Source: Neisseria mucosa
GTDB lineage: Bacteria; Pseudomonadota; Gammaproteobacteria; Burkholderiales; Neisseriaceae
Assembly (NCBI RefSeq): GCF_003044445.1
Contig: NZ_POWX01000023.1
Location: 1 to 33,470, forward strand
Direction: 5' to 3'
DNA: 33,470 nt
Shown piece by piece: positions 31,482-33,470 of this stretch. A program made the position numbers and the translations under genes. The notes under the pieces are model-generated. The model had not been told where the DNA came from, did no database searches, and saw only the letters and a list, made by a program, of their open reading frames with translations. Position 1 is the stretch's first letter. Each line of letters opens with the position of its first letter.

Positions 31482-31986
31482 GATAAATCACTCCCAGAAT
31501 ATATGTAATTAAGAAGCATAGGCCTTTTGAAAAAATAAAAACTGATCAAACTGCCTACACTGTTATTCTAGTGATATTTCATGATTAACTGTTTTTCAAT
31601 TCGCTAACGGTTGAAATTTCAGACGAATGGAAACCTTTTTTAAAACAATCAAATCCAAATTGACAATTTATCCTGATGATAATTCCTTTTTAAAAAACAA
31701 GATATTGATTATTTTTTGAAATAATATTATTTATTTCAACGTACTATTTATTTCACTTTCCACAACAGGGATCCCTTTTTTCCCCCTCAAACAAAATTTT
31801 TCATAATTCGTCTTATCTGACCACCAAATATTAGCGAGATATTGCAATAATCGTACCTTACAACGTTCAAATTTTCCGATAAGCACAGGTTCAAAACGGC
31901 GAAGGCGTAAAATGCTGTTAAGAGCTAATGTTTGTTCTATAATGACGGGCATCTTGCTGAAACAATATTCATTAAGGAGATATACC
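31482..31986. other. AT-rich intergenic stretch between the RTX gene and rfbD
   Basis: It contains the RTX leader, a partial uptake sequence (TTCAGACGAATG near 31619), long A/T runs and the rfbD leader. On the minus strand a 73-codon frame (31731-31952) opens with MPVIIEQTLALNSILRLRRF but has no convincing ribosome site. It may be a gene relic or chance. Confidence 0.5.
31731..31952 (-). CDS. Doubtful small ORF opposite the rfbD leader
   Basis: 73 aa, basic (KFERCKVRLLQYLANIWW, SDKTNYEKFCLRGKK), cytoplasmic if real. No good ribosome site, no recognised family and no terminator. The same frame extends further upstream only by overlapping rfbD. Listed because the stretch is otherwise empty; more likely a relic than a working gene. 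Confidence 0.2.
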   Translation of the reverse strand: MPVIIEQTLALNSILRLRRFEPVLIGKFERCKVRLLQYLANIWWSDKTNYEKFCLRGKKGIPVVESEINSTLK

Positions 31987-32850
31987 ATGAGGACTTTGCT
32001 GACAGGCTCTAAAGGACAACTCGCACACTGCTTCCGCGACCGACTTCCTGATAATTGGGAGCTGATTGCCACTGACTCCTCCTCCTTAGACATTACGGAT
32101 GCTGATGCCGTTCGCAATATGGTTCAAAGCTTTCAACCCGATGCGATTGTCAATACCGCCGCCTATACCGCTGTCGATCGTGCAGAGACAAACGTTCCTG
32201 CTGCATTTGCCGTCAATGCTGCAGCTGTTCACAATCTTGCCGACGCAGCACGTTCGGTTCATGCCCGATTTATCCACATATCGACTGATTACGTTTTCGA
32301 CGGGACAAGCAAAACACCCTACCGTGAACATGACTACACCAATCCACAAAGCGTATACGGCCGCACCAAAGCCGCCGGAGAACTACTCGCGCTTGCCGCT
32401 AATCCTGAAAGCACGATTATCCGTACCTCTTGGCTATTTAGCGAATACGGCAACAATTTTGTTAAAACCATGCTGCGTTTGGCAAAAGAACGAGACAGTC
32501 TTTCCGTTGTTAACGATCAAATCGGATGCCCGACCTATGCGGGGGATTTGGCGCAAGCCATCATTACACTTTTGCAACATCCATCACCTTCCAGAGGAAT
32601 CTACCACTTCGGCGGCAACAAATCGGTTACTTGGTATGAATTCAGCCAAGCTATCTTTCAAACGGCACTAAAACATGACAATAATTTCAACATGCCGAAA
32701 TTAACACCCATCACCACCGACCAATATCCTCTTCCTGCACCACGCCCCGAGTACAGCATTATGGATTGTCGAAAAATCGAAAACGATTACGGCATCAAAC
32801 CCTCTGACTGGCAAAAAGCTTTAAACGACATCATCGGTAAATTGGACTAA
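31987..32850 (+). CDS. rfbD: dTDP-4-dehydrorhamnose reductase
   Basis: 287 aa NADPH-dependent reductase that makes dTDP-L-rhamnose, the last step of that pathway for surface glycans. The nucleotide motif TGSKGQLA is at 6-13, then NTAAYTAVDRAE, HISTDYVFDGT and the catalytic Y124/K128 in YGRTK. The start has an excellent AAGGAG site 8 bases before it; a longer in-frame extension is rejected. rfbA, rfbB and rfbC are not adjacent in this window. A hairpin terminator follows directly. Confidence 0.94.
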   Translation: MRTLLTGSKGQLAHCFRDRLPDNWELIATDSSSLDITDADAVRNMVQSFQPDAIVNTAAYTAVDRAETNVPAAFAVNAAAVHNLADAARSVHARFIHISTDYVFDGTSKTPYREHDYTNPQSVYGRTKAAGELLALAANPESTIIRTSWLFSEYGNNFVKTMLRLAKERDSLSVVNDQIGCPTYAGDLAQAIITLLQHPSPSRGIYHFGGNKSVTWYEFSQAIFQTALKHDNNFNMPKLTPITTDQYPLPAPRPEYSIMDCRKIENDYGIKPSDWQKALNDIIGKLD

Positions 32851-32859
32851 TCCTCACTA

Positions 32860-32890
32860 AAAAGCCCCTGATAACAGGGGCTTTTATATG
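32860..32890 (+). terminator. Rho-independent terminator of rfbD
   Basis: A perfect 11-bp stem AAAAGCCCCTG/CAGGGGCTTTT with a 4-base loop, 9 bases past the stop. Not built from a DUS. Confidence 0.9.
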
Positions 32891-33107
32891 AACGTCAAAC
32901 CTTACGAAACAAGTATTTAACTTTACACAATTCATCTTTTAGTTTAAATAAAAAACAGCTATCATTTTAATCTAACATCTCACAATATATTGAATAATTG
33001 ATAAAAGACCAATAAACAATCAACGACAGGGTTATTAAACGGTAAATGAATGATTTGATTCATCTTCCTTTTCAGAATAATCCTTTAAATCACAGAAAGG
33101 AAAAATA

Positions 33108-33203
33108 ATGCCACATCGCAGACGACTGGCTATTTACCAAGCCGCAAAACGTGCTTCCTTCACCGGAAAACCGGTTGCTCCGACTACACCCGTAGCCGGT
33201 TAA
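33108..33203 (+). CDS. 31-aa basic peptide, unrecognised
   Basis: ATG at 33108 with a strong AAAGGAAAAA site and TAA at 33201. The product starts MPHRRRLAIYQAAKR, contains SFTGKP and ends PVAPTTPVAG: a basic N-terminal helix and a Pro/Thr-rich tail with no membrane segment. Its GC-balanced codons contrast with the AT-rich flanks, and a hairpin follows 46 bases later, so it has the look of a true gene. No family recognised. It could be a small ribosome- or nucleic-acid-binding peptide, but this is a guess from charge alone. Confidence 0.55.
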   Translation: MPHRRRLAIYQAAKRASFTGKPVAPTTPVAG

Positions 33204-33246
33204 ACAAAACAGAGGGGATGATGACGCTTACCCCTCATGATATTTC

Positions 33247-33281
33247 AAAGGCTGTCTGAAATAAAAAATCAGGCAGCCTTT
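33247..33281. terminator. Variant uptake-sequence hairpin (AGGCTGTCTGAA / AGGCTGCCTGA)
   Basis: AGGCTGTCTGAA (33249-33260) faces the complement of AGGCTGCCTGAT (33268-33279) over a 7-base loop, followed by TTTTATT. The core differs from the AGGTCGTCTGAA used elsewhere and resembles dialects of other Neisseriaceae. Confidence 0.7.
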
Positions 33282-33366
33282 TATTCATATAGCGGTAGCG
33301 TAAGAACAAAATCTTGAAATTCTTTGAAAATTTTTCAGACGAGCTGAGACCTTTGCAAAATTCCCC

Positions 33367-33406
33367 AAAATCCCCTAAATTCCCACCAAGACATTTAGGG
33401 GATTTT
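33367..33406 (+). promoter_or_regulatory. Hairpin before the IS5-family transposase start
   Basis: Perfect 14-base arms AAAATCCCCTAAAT (33367-33380) and ATTTAGGGGATTTT (33393-33406), loop 12. The second arm contains the AGGGGA ribosome-site-like stretch just before the ATG, so transcripts entering from outside would hide it. Confidence 0.65.
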
Positions 33407-33408
33407 CC

Positions 33409-33470
33409 ATGAGCACCTTCTTCCAGCAAACCGCACAAGCCATGATTGCCAAACACATCGACCGCTTCCC
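33409..33470 (+). CDS. IS5-family transposase, N-terminal fragment (window end)
   Basis: The 20 codons visible read MSTFFQQTAQAMIAKHIDRF, the characteristic N-terminus of the neisserial IS5-family (IS1106/IS1655-like) DDE transposase. The remainder lies outside the window, so integrity cannot be judged. Confidence 0.85.
   Translation, partial: MSTFFQQTAQAMIAKHIDRF

Larger units (their letters stand above)
33346..33470 (+). mobile_element. Left end of an IS5-family element, continues past window
   Basis: It begins GAGACCTTTGCAAAATTCCC, the terminal repeat of neisserial IS5-family elements. It interrupts a sequence (TTTTTCAGACGA) that looks like the start of an uptake-sequence arm. The transposase gene starts at 33409. 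Confidence 0.82.

Noticed and set aside
33235..33456. Minus-strand frame of 73 codons
   Set aside because: It runs across the uptake-sequence hairpin and the IS end and is antisense to the transposase start.

Overview
The window is chromosomal DNA of a commensal Neisseria, probably of the mucosa/sicca/subflava/flavescens type. The basis is the very high density of the 12-mer AGGTCGTCTGAA, the DNA uptake sequence (DUS) dialect of those species, usually as inverted pairs after genes. Correia repeat enclosed elements (CREE), dRS3-type repeats and neisserial insertion sequences support this, as do housekeeping proteins that read as neisserial orthologues. Species was not determined, and no database search was possible.

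Layout. Positions 1-285 are the 3' end of an IS3-family element. Positions 300-1400 are an AT-rich remnant of a polymorphic-toxin locus: two minus-strand immunity-type genes (one barstar-like), each preceded by a copy of a degenerate repeat, with what looks like the last codons of a barnase-type RNase just before the barstar gene. Next come a dRS3-bounded element, a sirtuin (cobB) with a small membrane protein, fpr, thrC and a lipoprotein, all on the minus strand. An AT-rich multispanning membrane protein of unknown function (6096-7535) precedes rarA. A TonB-receptor 3' remnant, sotB and a small hypothetical gene follow.

From 10.8 to 19.3 kb lie glyA, hemF with a small membrane protein, tpx, a Mth938-like protein, hom with a Cys-patterned membrane-anchored protein, ypfJ and pgm. 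Long CREEs precede glyA and hom; the one before glyA carries a well-spaced promoter. Two short CREEs lie at 19.3-19.7 kb, and one of them interrupts a small Cys-rich gene remnant. Then follow cysJ (without cysI), a CbiM-like permease, a long-linker ftsK, greA, pnp and purC. The last 3.5 kb hold an unusual RTX protein with a YCPP/PQ-rich N-terminus, rfbD, an unrecognised 31-codon gene with a strong ribosome binding site and a DUS-variant hairpin, and the left end of an IS5-family element.

Pathways: thrC and hom (threonine), glyA (one-carbon units), purC (purines), cysJ (sulfite reduction), hemF (haem), pgm and rfbD (surface sugars), ftsK and rarA (chromosome maintenance), greA and pnp (RNA metabolism), tpx and fpr (redox). 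Most genes are single units closed by DUS-pair hairpins. The parts that stand out from this core are the toxin-immunity remnant, the AT-rich membrane protein, the RTX protein and the 31-codon gene.
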